Shown here one piece after another: positions 22,438 through 35,955 of a stretch of DNA of 64,000 bases. The stretch's first letter is position 1. Each line of letters opens with the position of its first letter. The stretch spans positions 150,799,241 through 150,863,240 of the forward strand of contig CM043945.1 of assembly GCA_014529385.2 (NCBI GenBank), written 5' to 3'. Origin of the DNA: Adiantum capillus-veneris (Eukaryota; Streptophyta; Polypodiopsida; Polypodiales; Pteridaceae). The notes under the pieces are model-generated. The model was not told where the DNA came from and did not search any database. It worked only from the letters and a program-made list of their open reading frames with translations. The translations under genes and the position numbers were made by a program.

Positions 22438-22442
22438 ATTCT

Positions 22443-22634
22443 TGAAGGAGTATGAGCGGAAGTGCGACGCGAGAGAGAGTGCGAGAAGAAGAGCACGACG
22501 ATATGGTGAACTTGCTCTACTGTAATGTGTAGAGCATAGTGAGTTCTTATTAGGTTTTTACAAAAGAATATGTGTACATACCTGGCGGCCTGCCCACTTA
22601 CCTGGGCGACCACATTGGGCTTTATACCCCAAAA
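22443..22634 (-). repeat. 3' LTR of Copia-1
   Basis: 192 bp, partner of 27816-28007. The terminal ACA has become AAA at its right end. The purine tract AAGTGGGAGGTTT (minus strand) lies at about 22635-22650. Confidence 0.9.
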
Positions 22635-22723
22635 ACCTCCCACTTAAAGTCCAATGTGGTAATTTAAGTGTGAGAGAAGCTACTATACAAGCTAATATAC
22701 AAGAGATGTAGAGAAGTGATGTA

Positions 22724-25700
22724 CTACCCTACACCTAACTGCTTGCAAAAATGCGCAAAGCTCTCTGAGGGAAGTCCTTTTGTAAGTAGATCAGCAAGAT
22801 TTTCTGTGGTGTGAACTTTGACAAGCTGAAGTTGCTTATCCTCGAGCATTTCCCTGATGAAATGATACTTCACATCCACATGCTTTGTCTTTAAGTGATA
22901 AACTGGATTGCGAGCCAATTGTATAGCACTTTGACTATCACAATATAACACAGGCATCTCTTCTTTGATTCCCAAAGCTGTTACTAGTCGATTAAGCCAA
23001 ATTGATTCTTTGCATGCCTCTGATGCTACAACATATTCAGCCTCTGTAGTAGATCGAGTAACACAATCTAGTAATCTAGAACGCCATGATACTGCTCCAC
23101 CAGCCAATGTAAAGACATACCCTGACGTAGACCTTTGGTTGTCTAAGTCACCTGCATAATCCGAGTCTATAAAACCCTTTACACTTAGCTCCTGACTCCC
23201 ATAGCATATGCGCATACTCTTTGTAGCTTTCAGGTATCTCAATATTCCTTTCACTGCCTCCCAATGTTTCTTGCCTGGGTTTGACATGTATCGACTTACT
23301 ACTCCCATTGTAAATGCAATGTCTAGGCGAGTAGCAATCATTGCATACATCAAGCTACCCACTGCAGATGCATATGGAATCTTATCCATTTCAGCATGTT
23401 CTTCCTCAGACACAGGACAATCTTGTTTGCTAAGTTTCACATATGGTGGCAATGGAACACTCAATGCCTTTCCCTTCTCCATATTGAAATGTTGCAAAAC
23501 CTTGTCAATATACTCTGTTTGAGATAACCAAATCAACTTCTTTGATCTGTCTCTCTCAATGCGCATACCAAGTATATGACTTGCCTCACCCATGTCTTTC
23601 ATGTCAAATGATTTTGCCATCTTTGACTTCAAAGCTGAAATTTCTTCCAAGTGCTTGCCAGCAATTAACATGCCATCCACATACAAAATAAGGATCAGCC
23701 AACTGCCATCCTTAGCCTTCTTTGTATATAGACAATGATCGAAATCACTACGTTTGTAGCCTTGAGAAAGCATAAACTTGTGGAACTTATGGTACCATGC
23801 CCTCGGTGATTGTTTTAAGCCATAAAGACTCTTTTACAACTGGCATACCAAATCTTCCTTGCCTTTCTCAACAAACCCTTGTGGCTGCTGCATGTAAATT
23901 TCCACATCTAAATCACCATGCAAGAACGTTGTCTTGACATCCATTTGGTGCAACACCAAATGTAATATGGCAACCAATGCAAGAAAGCATCTCAATGTAG
24001 TCATCTTGACCACCGGAGAGAAGACTTCATCAAAGTCAATGCCTTGTTCTTGCTTAAAGCCCTTGGCAACAAGCCTTGCTTTGTACTTTGGCTGACTATC
24101 ATGAGCGGTGATCTTATACCTGTAAACCCATTTACAAGGTAGATCCTTTTTGCCCTGTGGTAATTTAACTAGCTTCCATGTCTGGTTTTTATGCAGAGCT
24201 GTCATCTCTGACTGCATGGCCAATTGCCAATTCCCCGAGTCCTTTATTTGCACTGCTTCCTTGTAACATGAAGACTCATTGCAATTAGTCAACATGACAT
24301 AGTTCATAGATGGAACAAACCTATCAGGAGGTCGCGTGATACGTCCAGATCTACGCACAATAGGTGGCTCAGGCTCAGCCACAACCTGTGGTTCCACTCT
24401 ATCCTGTCCTTGCTCCTCTTGAGCCCTGACATTTTGTCTTGCACGTGCAGGTCCATCTTCTTGGAAGACAACTCTTCTAATCTCCTCAACCCTCTCTGGT
24501 TTAGAATGATATTTGGCTTCATTAAAGTGAACATCATTGCTGCGGATAACCTTTCTGGATTCGGGATCCCAAAGTCCGTACCCCATCTCACCAGAATTAC
24601 CATAGCCTAGAAAGATGCACTTTCTACTCTTTGGCTCAAGTTTGTTCCTAAATTCCTTTGGAACATGAGTATATGCCTCAGAGCCAAAGACTCTGAGATG
24701 CTTGTATGAGGGAATTTTGCCTGACCATATCATCTCTGCCACTGAAGCCTTCTGCAAAAACTTGCTAGGAGATCTATTTATAAGATGAATAGCTATTGAT
24801 ACAGCTTCAACCCAAAACCCATTTGGCAGTTGTGCATTAGACAACATACTTCTGACCTTCTCTTGTATGGTCCTATTCATCCTCTAAGCAACACCATTTT
24901 GAGGAGGATTGTAAGGAGCAGTAAGTTCATGTTTTATACCTTTTGACTCACAAAAGTCCTGAAAGGCCTTTGAAACATACTCTCCACCATTGTCAGTGCG
25001 TAAGCATTGAAGCTTCTTGCCACTCTGATTCTCCACAAGTGTCACAAAATTTTTGAAAACACTAAATGCTTCATCCTTGTGCTTGAGAAAGTAAACCCAT
25101 ACTTTCCTCGAGTAATCATCTATAAATGTCATAAAGTAAGAAGCTCCCTCTAGAGATAGGTTAGGCATAGGTCCGCACAAATCACTATGAACAAGTGCCA
25201 ACTGTGTATCTCTTCTACTGCTTCTATGCTTATGTGGCTGCTGTGTTTGCTTACCATACAGACAATGTTCATAGAATTCAAAATCATTAAATGACAAGCC
25301 AAGCAAATAACCAGAACGAGACAAGATTTCCATTCCCTTCTTGGACATATGTTCTAACCGGCTATGCCACAAAGAAACGTTCGGCTGCTCAGTTACATTG
25401 ATTACATTTTTAGAGACATTTGATACATAAACCATGTAAAGTCCTCCAGACTTTACTCCATGTGCTACTGTCATAGAACCCTTGGATATCTTCCACATGT
25501 TCAGTCCAAAAGTGGTGACGTAGCCAACATCATCAAGTAAACCTGTGCTGATCAAGCTCTTTGTAATTGCGGGAACATGTCTCACATTCTTCAGAGTGAA
25601 AGAAGAGCCATTCTGAAACTTCAATTGAACATCTCCAACACCTAAGATCTCACATGTCTGCCCATTGCCCTACCCATTTCCTAGCCAAACATGATCTTTA

Positions 25701-26024
25701 GTGGTCACATAAGAGGTAAACCACTCCTTGTTTGTAGACACATGAAGTGATGCCCCTGAGTCTATAATCCAGTCACTCACTGCATTTCCATCAGATGCTG
25801 TAAGAAGAGCTGAGTCCATTGTATTTTTCAAGAAGTAGATATCTCTTGACACTAAATTGTCATCCTCTGCAACAGAGTTTGTCACATTTATTTCTTGAAT
25901 CTTCACTGAGGACTTGTTCTTCTCACCATGGTCTTCTGCTTTCTCTTTGGCTTTTGCTGCTTTCCATTCTCTGCAGTCTCTTTTCATGTGACCCTTCTTG
26001 CCACAATGGTAGCATTCTATGTCA
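22724..26024 (-). pseudogene. pol: Copia-1 pol: protease, integrase, RT, RNase H (nonsense codons only)
   Basis: The same frame as gag continues without frameshift to 22724. Zinc knuckle CYHCGKKGHMKRDC (about 26020-25975); protease DWIIDSGASLHVS; GAG-pre-integrase and integrase with HSDLCGPM and CLRTDNGGEY; RT with KWVYRYKITAHD and FLHGDLDVEIYMQQP; RNase H with YCDSQSAIQLARN and the TKHVDVKYHFIRE end typical of copia. Stops lie at 25670-25672, 24884-24886 and 23834-23836. The stop at 24884 replaces the integrase catalytic Glu (QNGVA-stop-RMN). The RT box reads YVDG at 23672-23683 where YVDD is expected, so a catalytic Asp is lost. The copy is therefore doubly dead, although its frame is intact. 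Confidence 0.9.
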
Positions 26025-26173
26025 CTCTTGCCTTTAGCACTGCGGGACTTGGTACGAGACTAATCCCTCTTTCCACCTTTGTACTTTTCTTTGGTCCTTC
26101 TCCTGACAACTTAGGCCGTTCCTTTGCCTTTGTCCATTGTCTTTCTGTTGGTTTCTTCAGTAAGCAGACTGCC

Positions 26174-26716
26174 TTATACACCTGCTATGGTCAAACCATC
26201 TGGAGGTATAGAATTACTCAAAGCTGTGCGAAAAGTGTCCCACATTTCCGGCAATGTGATCAATAGGAACATAGCTCTAATAGGTTCATCAAACTTGACA
26301 CCTTGAGCTGACAGCTGACTGTAGATGGTGTTGAATTCATTCAGATGATTGGACATAGGTGTCCCTTCTTTCATCTTCAAGTCAACAAGCTTCTTAAGCC
26401 AGTATACATGTGAAGATGCACTCTGCTTCTCATAAAGATCACTCAGCTTTGTCCATGCTTCATAAGCCGACATCTCATCTGCTACATTGAAGTAAACGCT
26501 TTCTGCCAAAGTCAGAATAATGGTAGAAAGTGCCAATTCATCCATTTCGCTCCATTCATCTTCGTCCATATCTTCTGGTTTTATCCCCTTGAGCTTTATA
26601 GGTTTTATCTGCTTCTTTTGTACCAACACGTGCCAAATTTGCTTCTTCCAGAATGGAAAATTGGTTCCATCCAGCTTCTTGATATTGTAAAGAGCAGTGT
26701 CCTGTGATCCAGCCAT
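26174..26716 (-). CDS. gag: Copia-1 gag
   Basis: ATG at 26716 (MAGSQDTALYNIKKLDG), 180 codons to a premature TAA at 26174-26176. The UBN2/copia gag fold is recognisable: LDGTNFPFWKKQI, then AYEAWTKLSDLYEKQ and LKKLVDLKMKEG. The frame continues past the stop, through two more stops near 26110 and 26060, into the zinc knuckle. The original Gag was therefore longer. It would form the particle that packages the element RNA. Confidence 0.85.
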   Translation of the reverse strand: MAGSQDTALYNIKKLDGTNFPFWKKQIWHVLVQKKQIKPIKLKGIKPEDMDEDEWSEMDELALSTIILTLAESVYFNVADEMSAYEAWTKLSDLYEKQSASSHVYWLKKLVDLKMKEGTPMSNHLNEFNTIYSQLSAQGVKFDEPIRAMFLLITLPEMWDTFRTALSNSIPPDGLTIAGV

Positions 26717-27793
26717 AGCTACGCTTCACAATAGTTTACTTTCCTGGGAAAAATTCGGCAGAGTTTCCCCTGTAAACTGACCTCTGAACCAATATCAACC
26801 TGTCAAATGAACCAAGAAAGCTTCAGATTCTGCAGAAATTTCGGCAGAATATCCTTTGTAAAATGGCTATGGTGTACTCAAAAAACAGACCAAAAACAAC
26901 TCAAAAAACCACTGTCTCTCTAACACTATAAGCTGTGGGTAAACCTATCCTGCACCTGTACTGTCTCTCACTGTCCTGTCACTGTCCTGTAAGCATAGAC
27001 TGTGACAATGCCTCAACGGCAGTAAAGCAAAGATGCAATCCCAACTGTCTAACTCACAGTCAATACATCCTAGCTACCTAGCTAAGGGTGCTCGAGGGAT
27101 CGCTCCAAGACCTGTATCACCAAAAGGATCTCAACATTCGAGAATCCCCGAGCTCAATAAAACCTCACTCGACCCTCAACAAAGGCTGCAGTAAATTTGA
27201 TAGTACATAGACTTCCCACAAAGTCATACATCCACAAATTTCCCACTGTATGCTGTAACCGCTGTGGCGGTTGTTTGCTGCGTGACTCACAGCCAGCAAA
27301 CCCTCAACAGACATACATCATCTCTGACAATACATCCCATGTGGAAGTACCTGCAATGTCAGGATGAAATCTGGAATATCAAGTAGAAAACACAAGCTAC
27401 ATGATGAACTAGTGGATGTCGCCTACAGTCTGTGTGTAGGTGCGCCCGTGTCGTATGTGACAGGCCTCCAAGAACTGTAAGCCGTCCTTTATTGTGTAGA
27501 CAGCCACAAATCAGGACTCTGGAAGTGTAGATATCCTCATCACTTGTAGTCGTAGGTCGAAACCCCAAATTTGCAGAGTCGGATCTGCACCCGCCGAGAC
27601 CACGTAGTCAAAAATGGCATGCACAGAACTTTGTCGAAGCCGAACGGTGGTCGAGATGACCTTAGAATGAAATTCTGAGAACACCAATCCCTTCGAGTCC
27701 TCCCACAAGATTTGGGGCCGTGTCTTCGCCTGTCGAATCTCACTCCAATCTGAGCAGGTGACTCTGGCTACCTGCAAATGTTGCCCCGAGCCT
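26717..27793 (-). other. Copia-1 5' leader
   Basis: About 1.1 kb between primer site and gag start. No coding signal that I trust. It is long for a copia leader, and the open stretches at 27359-27777 on the minus strand overlap each other in different frames. Confidence 0.5.
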
Positions 27794-27795
27794 CG

Positions 27796-27814
27796 ATCTG
27801 AGCTCTTATACCAG
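27796..27814 (-). other. Primer-binding site of Copia-1
   Basis: Minus-strand CTGGTATAAGAGCTCAGAT just inside the 5' LTR: initiator-Met site with one mismatch to TGGTATCAGAGC. Confidence 0.8.
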
Positions 27815-27815
27815 T

Positions 27816-28007
27816 TGAAGGAGTATGAGCGGAAGTGCGACGCGAGAGAGAGTGCGAGAAGGAGAGCACGACGATATGGTGAACTCGCTCTACTGTAATG
27901 TGTAGAGCATAGTGAGTTCTTATTAGGTTTTTACAAAAGAATATGTGTACATACCTGGCGGCCCGCCCACTTACCTGGGCGACCACATTGGGCTTTATAC
28001 CCCAACA
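27816..28007 (-). repeat. 5' LTR of Copia-1
   Basis: 192 bp, TGAAGGAG...CCCAACA, followed by attct. Confidence 0.9.
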
Positions 28008-28012
28008 ATTCT

Positions 28013-28440
28013 TCCCTCTTGGGCCTCAATGTGCAAACGGGCTCCACCCAAAAACTTCTGCTTAGAGGCGGCACCAATAGGGCTCTCCTTCATGGTACCG
28101 AACCTAGCTTGCCAGCTAACAAAGCTCACTGAGCACTCAACCATCCTCTATATAAATGATGAGTCTTGATACTCACTTAGCATTGTTACCCTTGCTTCTT
28201 TTTGCATGTGTATCCATTGTTATAGTGAGAGGCATTAGTGTGGTGTGACATTCTGGCTAAGGGAAAAGAAAAAAATGCTATCGTGGAGCTGGCTGCTCCA
28301 AATCAGTCTCAGGTGAGCTTTGCCTCCGAGCAGAATGATTTAATTCTTTTACTTGTATGCTATAGGGCAATAATAATTATGTTAAGTAGTGGTTTCCCTT
28401 GACAAGGCTTCTTATGATGGTTGAGGCTGTTCTACTCATG
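28013..28440. other. Flank of Copia-1, possible small exon
   Basis: Continuation of the pre-Copia-1 sequence. An open stretch at 28229-28312 (DILAKGKEKNAIVEL...) ends at CAG|GTGAGC, a good donor-site match, but no protein identity is evident. Confidence 0.25.
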
Positions 28441-28871
28441 ACAAAGATAACAAGCCAAGCTTCATATCAGAGGAACCAAAGGATCCTAAGCATGCAAATC
28501 TATCAACCACATATGTCAAGAACAAATGAATAAGAAAACCTCCAAGAACCTTACAAAGCATCAAGCTATCACTAGGAGCAACCATATACGCCATTGTAAA
28601 TACATCCATAAAAAACAATTGTGGACATAAACTGCATCAGCTAGCTCAGTCAAATGTGGCCATATGGAGCAAATACTGAGCCAGCAATCGGCCTTAAGAA
28701 AGAACCATTTTCCTCATAGTATTATATCAACAAGGCCAAATGTTTGCCGAAATAAGTCTATAGTACATATGAGACCAATTATTCATTTGTTCTTGACATA
28801 TGTGGTTGATAGATTTGCATGCTTAGGATCCTTTGGTTCCTCTGATATGAAGCTTGGCTTGTTATCTTTGT
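28441..28871. repeat. Perfect 93-bp inverted repeat (foldback)
   Basis: Arms 28441-28533 and 28779-28871 are exact reverse complements over 93 bp, around a 245-bp spacer. The identity stops abruptly at both ends. No target duplication is evident next to the outer ends. The arms are identical, so the structure is recent or maintained. Confidence 0.95.
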
Positions 28872-29074
28872 GTCTCTGTTCTTGGGTTGTGAGATTTACA
28901 TAATGATGAGCTAAAGTGTGTGTGTATAACACTTTTACATGAACCTTGTTTGCAAGGCTTTTGTCACAGATAAGTGGTGACCCCCTTGCCTCATATCTTC
29001 TCTAAGACGATCTTTTTTGTCAGATGGCACACAATGCTTATGTGATAGGGCTTTGAGCTCAAACAACTCACAGC

Positions 29075-30375
29075 TCGTATTGACAATGGTAGGGGAGTCT
29101 AACCTCTGAAGTGGTTGATTAATGGTGTATGACAGCTTGGGCCACTCATAAATGGGCTTATGTAGTAAGTCTCTGCAAGGTAGGCGCTGGTTGTAATTCG
29201 AGTTGAATCTGTAAAGGGGCCTGAGCTGTAGCAGTTTGATTTGTATTAGACTCGGGCTAGAAGTGGCCTTTAAATTTCTGAGCTTTTATCGGACGTATAC
29301 CTTTGCATATATATTAATCTATATCTACATATGGCTTGTGACTTTTGGTCTCTCTGTTGGTTATATTTAGAAATGGTTTGCTGATTATGATGAGTATTGG
29401 TTTATGGGTGAAAGCATGTTAACCTGTCGCGCTTTTTGTGCTAGTTAGCAGTTTCAAGTTAGCACACCTTCAAAAAGTTGGGCGTCCGGTAAATTTTTAC
29501 AAATAATATCAAATTTTTTTGGAGGTTGTACATTTGGATTCCTTGTTTCAAGTGCTTTCTACTGATATATCATATGTCATAGATCTTGGAGAACTAGTTA
29601 GCATATGCCAAAATTGTGCTAGTTAGCATTGTCCGGGACATGAAAAAGCATGCCAGGTTAACATGCTTTCACCCTTATTTTAGTTGGTAACATCATGCCT
29701 CACTTGGCTCATCTGTGGAGCTTGTGGATTGGCTGGACTTGCGAGTGCATGACTAAGATAAATCTATCAAAGTCCCGTGTCTTTGTTGGATCACACTCAA
29801 CTAATATTTGACCTGCAGGTGTTATGCTCTCATTGGGCTTGGTTCATGATGGGTTGTTGCTCCCATTTATGGCTCATAGCATGTATTGACAGTGGTAGAG
29901 GAGACAACCTCTAAAATGGTCGTTGATGATGTGTGATAGCTTGGCCTCCCATTAATAGGTTTATGAAGTAAGTCTCTACAAGGTAGGCTCTGGTTGGGGG
30001 CCGGGTTGCATCTGTTAAAGGGGCTGAGATGTAGCAATATGATTTCTATTAGACTTGGGCTAGAAGTGGCCTTTAAAATTCTGAACATTTATTGGACATA
30101 TACCGTAGCATGTTTATTATTTAGTGTCTACATATGGCTTGGGATTTTTTGGAAATGGTATGCTGGTTATGATGATTATTGGCTGCATCATGCCTTACTT
30201 GGCTCATCCGTGGAGCTTGTGGATTGGCTGGACTTTTCGAGCGCATGTCTGAGATCAATCTATCAAAGTCCATTGTCTGTATTGGATCGCACTCTCCAAA
30301 TAATTGACATGCAGGTGTTATGCTCTCATTAAGCTTGGTTCATGACGGGTTGGTGCTCCCATGTATGGCTCATAG
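29075..30375. repeat. Diverged tandem duplication (two units)
   Basis: Unit 1 (29075-29872) and unit 2 (29873-30375) align along their length at perhaps 80% by eye. For example, the segments near 29700-29860 and 30185-30370 share GGAGCTTGTGGATTGGCTGG. Unit 1 is longer because of the MITE at 29406-29674. No coding signal. Confidence 0.8.
29406..29674. mobile_element. MITE with 21-bp terminal inverted repeats
   Basis: 269 bp starting GGGTGAAAGCATGTTAACCT and ending with the exact inverse over 21 bp, flanked by ttat on both sides. It is absent from the second unit of the tandem duplication, which confirms an insertion. No coding capacity. The superfamily is not assigned. Confidence 0.85.
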
Positions 30376-31664
<1,289 letters not shown>

Positions 31665-31847
31665 TTTTTTTTCTTCTATCATGACTAGCAAACTTTTCAG
31701 TAAGTATTAACCCTTGTTACCTCAAGAGTTGAAGACTTCTAAGTGTCTTGACGAGTTTTGATGGATTTTAGAGGTAGATACCCCCGCTGAAGGTGGGAAC
31801 TACAACTTATTTTAAATACTTATTTCATAAAAACAAGGATGGCCATG

Positions 31848-32797
<950 letters not shown>

Positions 32798-34692
32798 ATT
32801 GACTGCATACTTATTAGAAGATGGCATAAAATATTTCATGCCTATGGGTATTATTCTGGTTTTTTTTTACACTAATGGTGAGTATAAAGGCTGAATGCCT
32901 AGTGGGGATGCTGGATATGCATGCATTTTTTGATTACTGGAAGGTGAGTTGTTGGTTATGCTTCCATATTCTGATGGTTGCAATTGGTTATGTTACATTC
33001 ACAAGAAAAAAAAGGGGGAGTTTATACTTGAGGATCTGGCCTGGTCTAGTTGGTTCTACACAGACTACTTCTTGCTTTTACCTTGGAAATTTGATTGCAA
33101 AGGGGGATGCCATATTCTGATTGTTATAATTGTAGCTTTCATTGGATGTTTACCTATCTTGGCTTCTGGGAAACTATCATGAGTATTCTTCTGCTCACTA
33201 GCTCATATCACTGGCTGAGATAACTGATCCTTTTAGGGGAGCTTTCTTTCTTTCTTACATAGCATTGATTACCTATACTCACATTAGGCTTTTTTTGCTT
33301 GACTTAAGAATGACATCAGTGAGTTAAGGGAGCAGTAAAAGGATACACTAGTTTTGGTTATACTGGTTATACTAGTTATACTGCTTGTTTCTGATGGTTG
33401 CAGTTAGTGATGTTACACTCTAAAAAAAAGGGGAGAGCTCATACTTGGCCTGGTCTAGCTGGTTAGACTTTACATCGTCAAGCTTAATCTAAGGAACACT
33501 ACAAAGTGGTATACTGGTTTTGCTGCCATTTTCTGGTTCAGTTTTGTTCACATCAGCATATGAAGTTCTTTGGGCTTCTTTATCTGGTACTGACTAAACC
33601 TCTGCTATTGTGCTGGAGTATAGCCAATACAAGTAAATTGCCGATACAAGTGTTGCTCGATATTTTAATTTTTGGCAGTTACTCGAGCTTACTTTATGGT
33701 TGCTTTTTTGAGTGTTGCATACTGGATCCTACTTTGATCTATTGCTCTCTTTTTTATTGGATTATTTACTGATTTTTACTGGTTAGAAGGAGTGATTACC
33801 AAGATTGCAATAACACAACCTAATTTGATTGATAATACTCGATGCATGAGTTTCTCTAGGAATGCTGGCTATCTGCTGGCTTTGGCTGGCCTTTGCTGGC
33901 TGTTTTGATGATCTCAACCTGAAGCAAATTTATAACGGATACCTTGTTTGGTTGTTGATTGGTGTGATTTATGGCAGAAGTTAAAACAAATGGAGTAACT
34001 CTAGCAGGAATATGATGCTAGAAAATCCTTCGTACTTTATTATACAGGATAGTAGGTGGTCTAATAATTTTTAAGTTTGACATGGATAACAATTGATAGA
34101 TTCCTTGAAGCCTGCCATACGTAGGCAAGTCTAACAAATCTGTTGTCTTGACTATATGGATGCATGTGAGAATTCTATCTTGGCTTAAAGAGGTTTAGCT
34201 TGCTGTAGTCCGACTTTGGAAGCATTTTAATGATGCAATTGGGATAGTTTTTGACACCTTTGTACAAATTCCTTTGTAATGATACTTCATTCTTACTATA
34301 TTGTACAGTTTTGATTCAAAGACTGAATTATTTATGTACTTATCTTTGCCTTGACATCTTTAGCCAATCGTCTTTTTGAACATCTTGTTCAATTGGTGTG
34401 TTATTTATATAGTTTAGCAGCTACACACACACCTCTAAACACCAGGCCCTCCCAGGCAACTAGGAGGACTAGGATGCTGGCTTTAGATATGTTTTTGTCT
34501 ATAGGCTTTGAGTGACCCACTGTTTGTAATTCCTTTACTGGTTGACAGGTGTTAGGTGGTCTCTCCTTGACTATAGACTGGATTCCTTCTCACGACTATT
34601 ATAGTCTTTATGGCTTAGACGTTGTTAAATAGCAGGTTAATCCAATTCTACTTACCTATGCTTTGGCAAAATTGGTTTCTTGACTGTTACAG
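32798..34692. other. Non-coding interval between the two repeat copies
   Basis: T-rich, with weak internal duplications of the neighbouring repeat (32815-33000; 33380-33450). No gene seen. Confidence 0.5.
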
Positions 34693-34815
34693 GTACATGC
34701 TACTCATATGCTGAACAAGATGACTTGCCTTATGTTTTTCTTCCAACAGCTACTCAATGACAACCATACTTACTTCAAACTGGCTAACAAAGCCTTAAAA
34801 CTCCTACAGGAGTAA
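34693..34815 (+). other. Possible terminal exon
   Basis: After the acceptor-like TTGACTGTTACAG a 40-codon frame runs to TAA (VHATHMLNKMTCLMFFFQQL, then FKLANKALKLLQE). A second acceptor lies inside it (CTTCCAACAG). No family recognised and no upstream exon identified, so this remains weak. Confidence 0.2.
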
Positions 34816-34919
34816 TGTCTTCCTTGAGGATTTTTATCTGCAAACATTTCTTCCCTTTTGAGGGTCACTCTTAATTTTTCTATACTCATGAAATTAAAAA
34901 TATCATCTTTCTGGTGAGG

Positions 34920-34985
34920 CAGTAGGCCCATACACAATGGGCCTACTGCCAAGACCCATTGTGTATGGTGCCTGGGTTAGGGCGG
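34920..34985 (+). other. Hairpin and conserved block shared with the PLE 3' end
   Basis: CAGTAGGCCCAT and ATGGGCCTACTG form a 12-bp stem with a 5-base loop. The block TGTATGGTGCCTGGGTTAGG then leads into CA repeats. The same order of parts starts at the PLE stop codon (22093-22168). Confidence 0.7.
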
Positions 34986-35055
<70 letters not shown>

Positions 35056-35077
35056 TGTCACAACAAACTGACCATAG

Positions 35078-35123
<46 letters not shown>

Positions 35124-35828
35124 TTGGTAAAACTGAGTTGCTACCCAGTGCTGTACAACTGCTGGTAAAGTTAGTGCTTTTTACCAACTTTTGGGGCTAC
35201 CCTATGGATAATATCCCCTAATCTATCTCTTAACTTATACTTTGGCCTCTTGAGTATTTTGGGCGGCTTTCGAGTTCACTAACTCTGCTTGGTTTCCATC
35301 AAACCGTCGCGGCTATCATACTACATCGCGGCCCGGATCTCTTTGGGGATTGCCTCTGTTGCGGAATCTTACATTCACTCTGTCTCTAAACCAGGTAGCT
35401 ATCACATTAGGGAGTGCATTAGATGATCGTCCTTGGTGCTTCAAGACCATATATAAAGAGGTGAGGGATCTTCTGATCCCTCACTTAGACTTTGTTGTTT
35501 TTTCTTGAGAAAAAGTGAGAGGAAGGAATGATGCTGTTGATTCATCTCTTGAAAAACATAATGCTGGACACCCGGTGCCTCACAGGTAGGACTGTTGTAA
35601 ATCTGATGGCTTTGTTAAGTTGTAATACTAGTAGATGGAATCGAATCTTTCATATGGTGATTATTTTGGTGTTTTGACACTGATGGGGAATATTAAGGCT
35701 GAAAGCCTGGTGAGTTGCTGGGTATCCATACCCCTTTGGAAGAACTGGTCTTTTGGGATTCTTTTGAGAAACTGGTTACTGTCTTTTCACATTAATAAAG
35801 GATTTTTTTTGTTGGCTTCTTGACTGGT
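34986..35828 (+). repeat. Dispersed repeat unit with TATA box, copy 2
   Basis: Partner of 31942-32797, including CA tracts at 34986-35052 and 35081-35119. TATATAAA is at 35450-35457 and the hairpin at 35461-35484. Copies lie in direct orientation about 3.03 kb apart. This could be a pair of LTR-like ends of a PLE or unknown element, or a segmental duplication. Confidence 0.85.
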
Positions 35829-35857
35829 AATGATTGATTCTGATACAAAGAATGCTA

Positions 35858-35859
<2 letters not shown>

Positions 35860-35953
<94 letters not shown>
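35860..35953. repeat. (AC)n microsatellite
   Basis: Perfect AC run of about 94 bp, 30 bp after the end of repeat copy 2. Confidence 0.98.

Positions 35954-35955
<2 letters not shown>

Larger units (their letters stand above)
22443..28007 (-). mobile_element. Ty1/copia retrotransposon Copia-1, full length
   Basis: 5565 bp with 192-bp LTRs and the 5-bp duplication attct at 22438-22442 and 28008-28012. Initiator-Met primer site, purine tract, and gag-protease-integrase-RT-RNase H in copia order, all in one minus-strand frame. The LTRs differ at about 4-5 positions. It is inserted in the sequence downstream of the PLE. Confidence 0.95.

Noticed and set aside
22410-28100. Gene interrupted by Copia-1
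   Set aside because: A frame of about 50 codons is open across the restored junction, but it is too short and unlike any known protein to claim.
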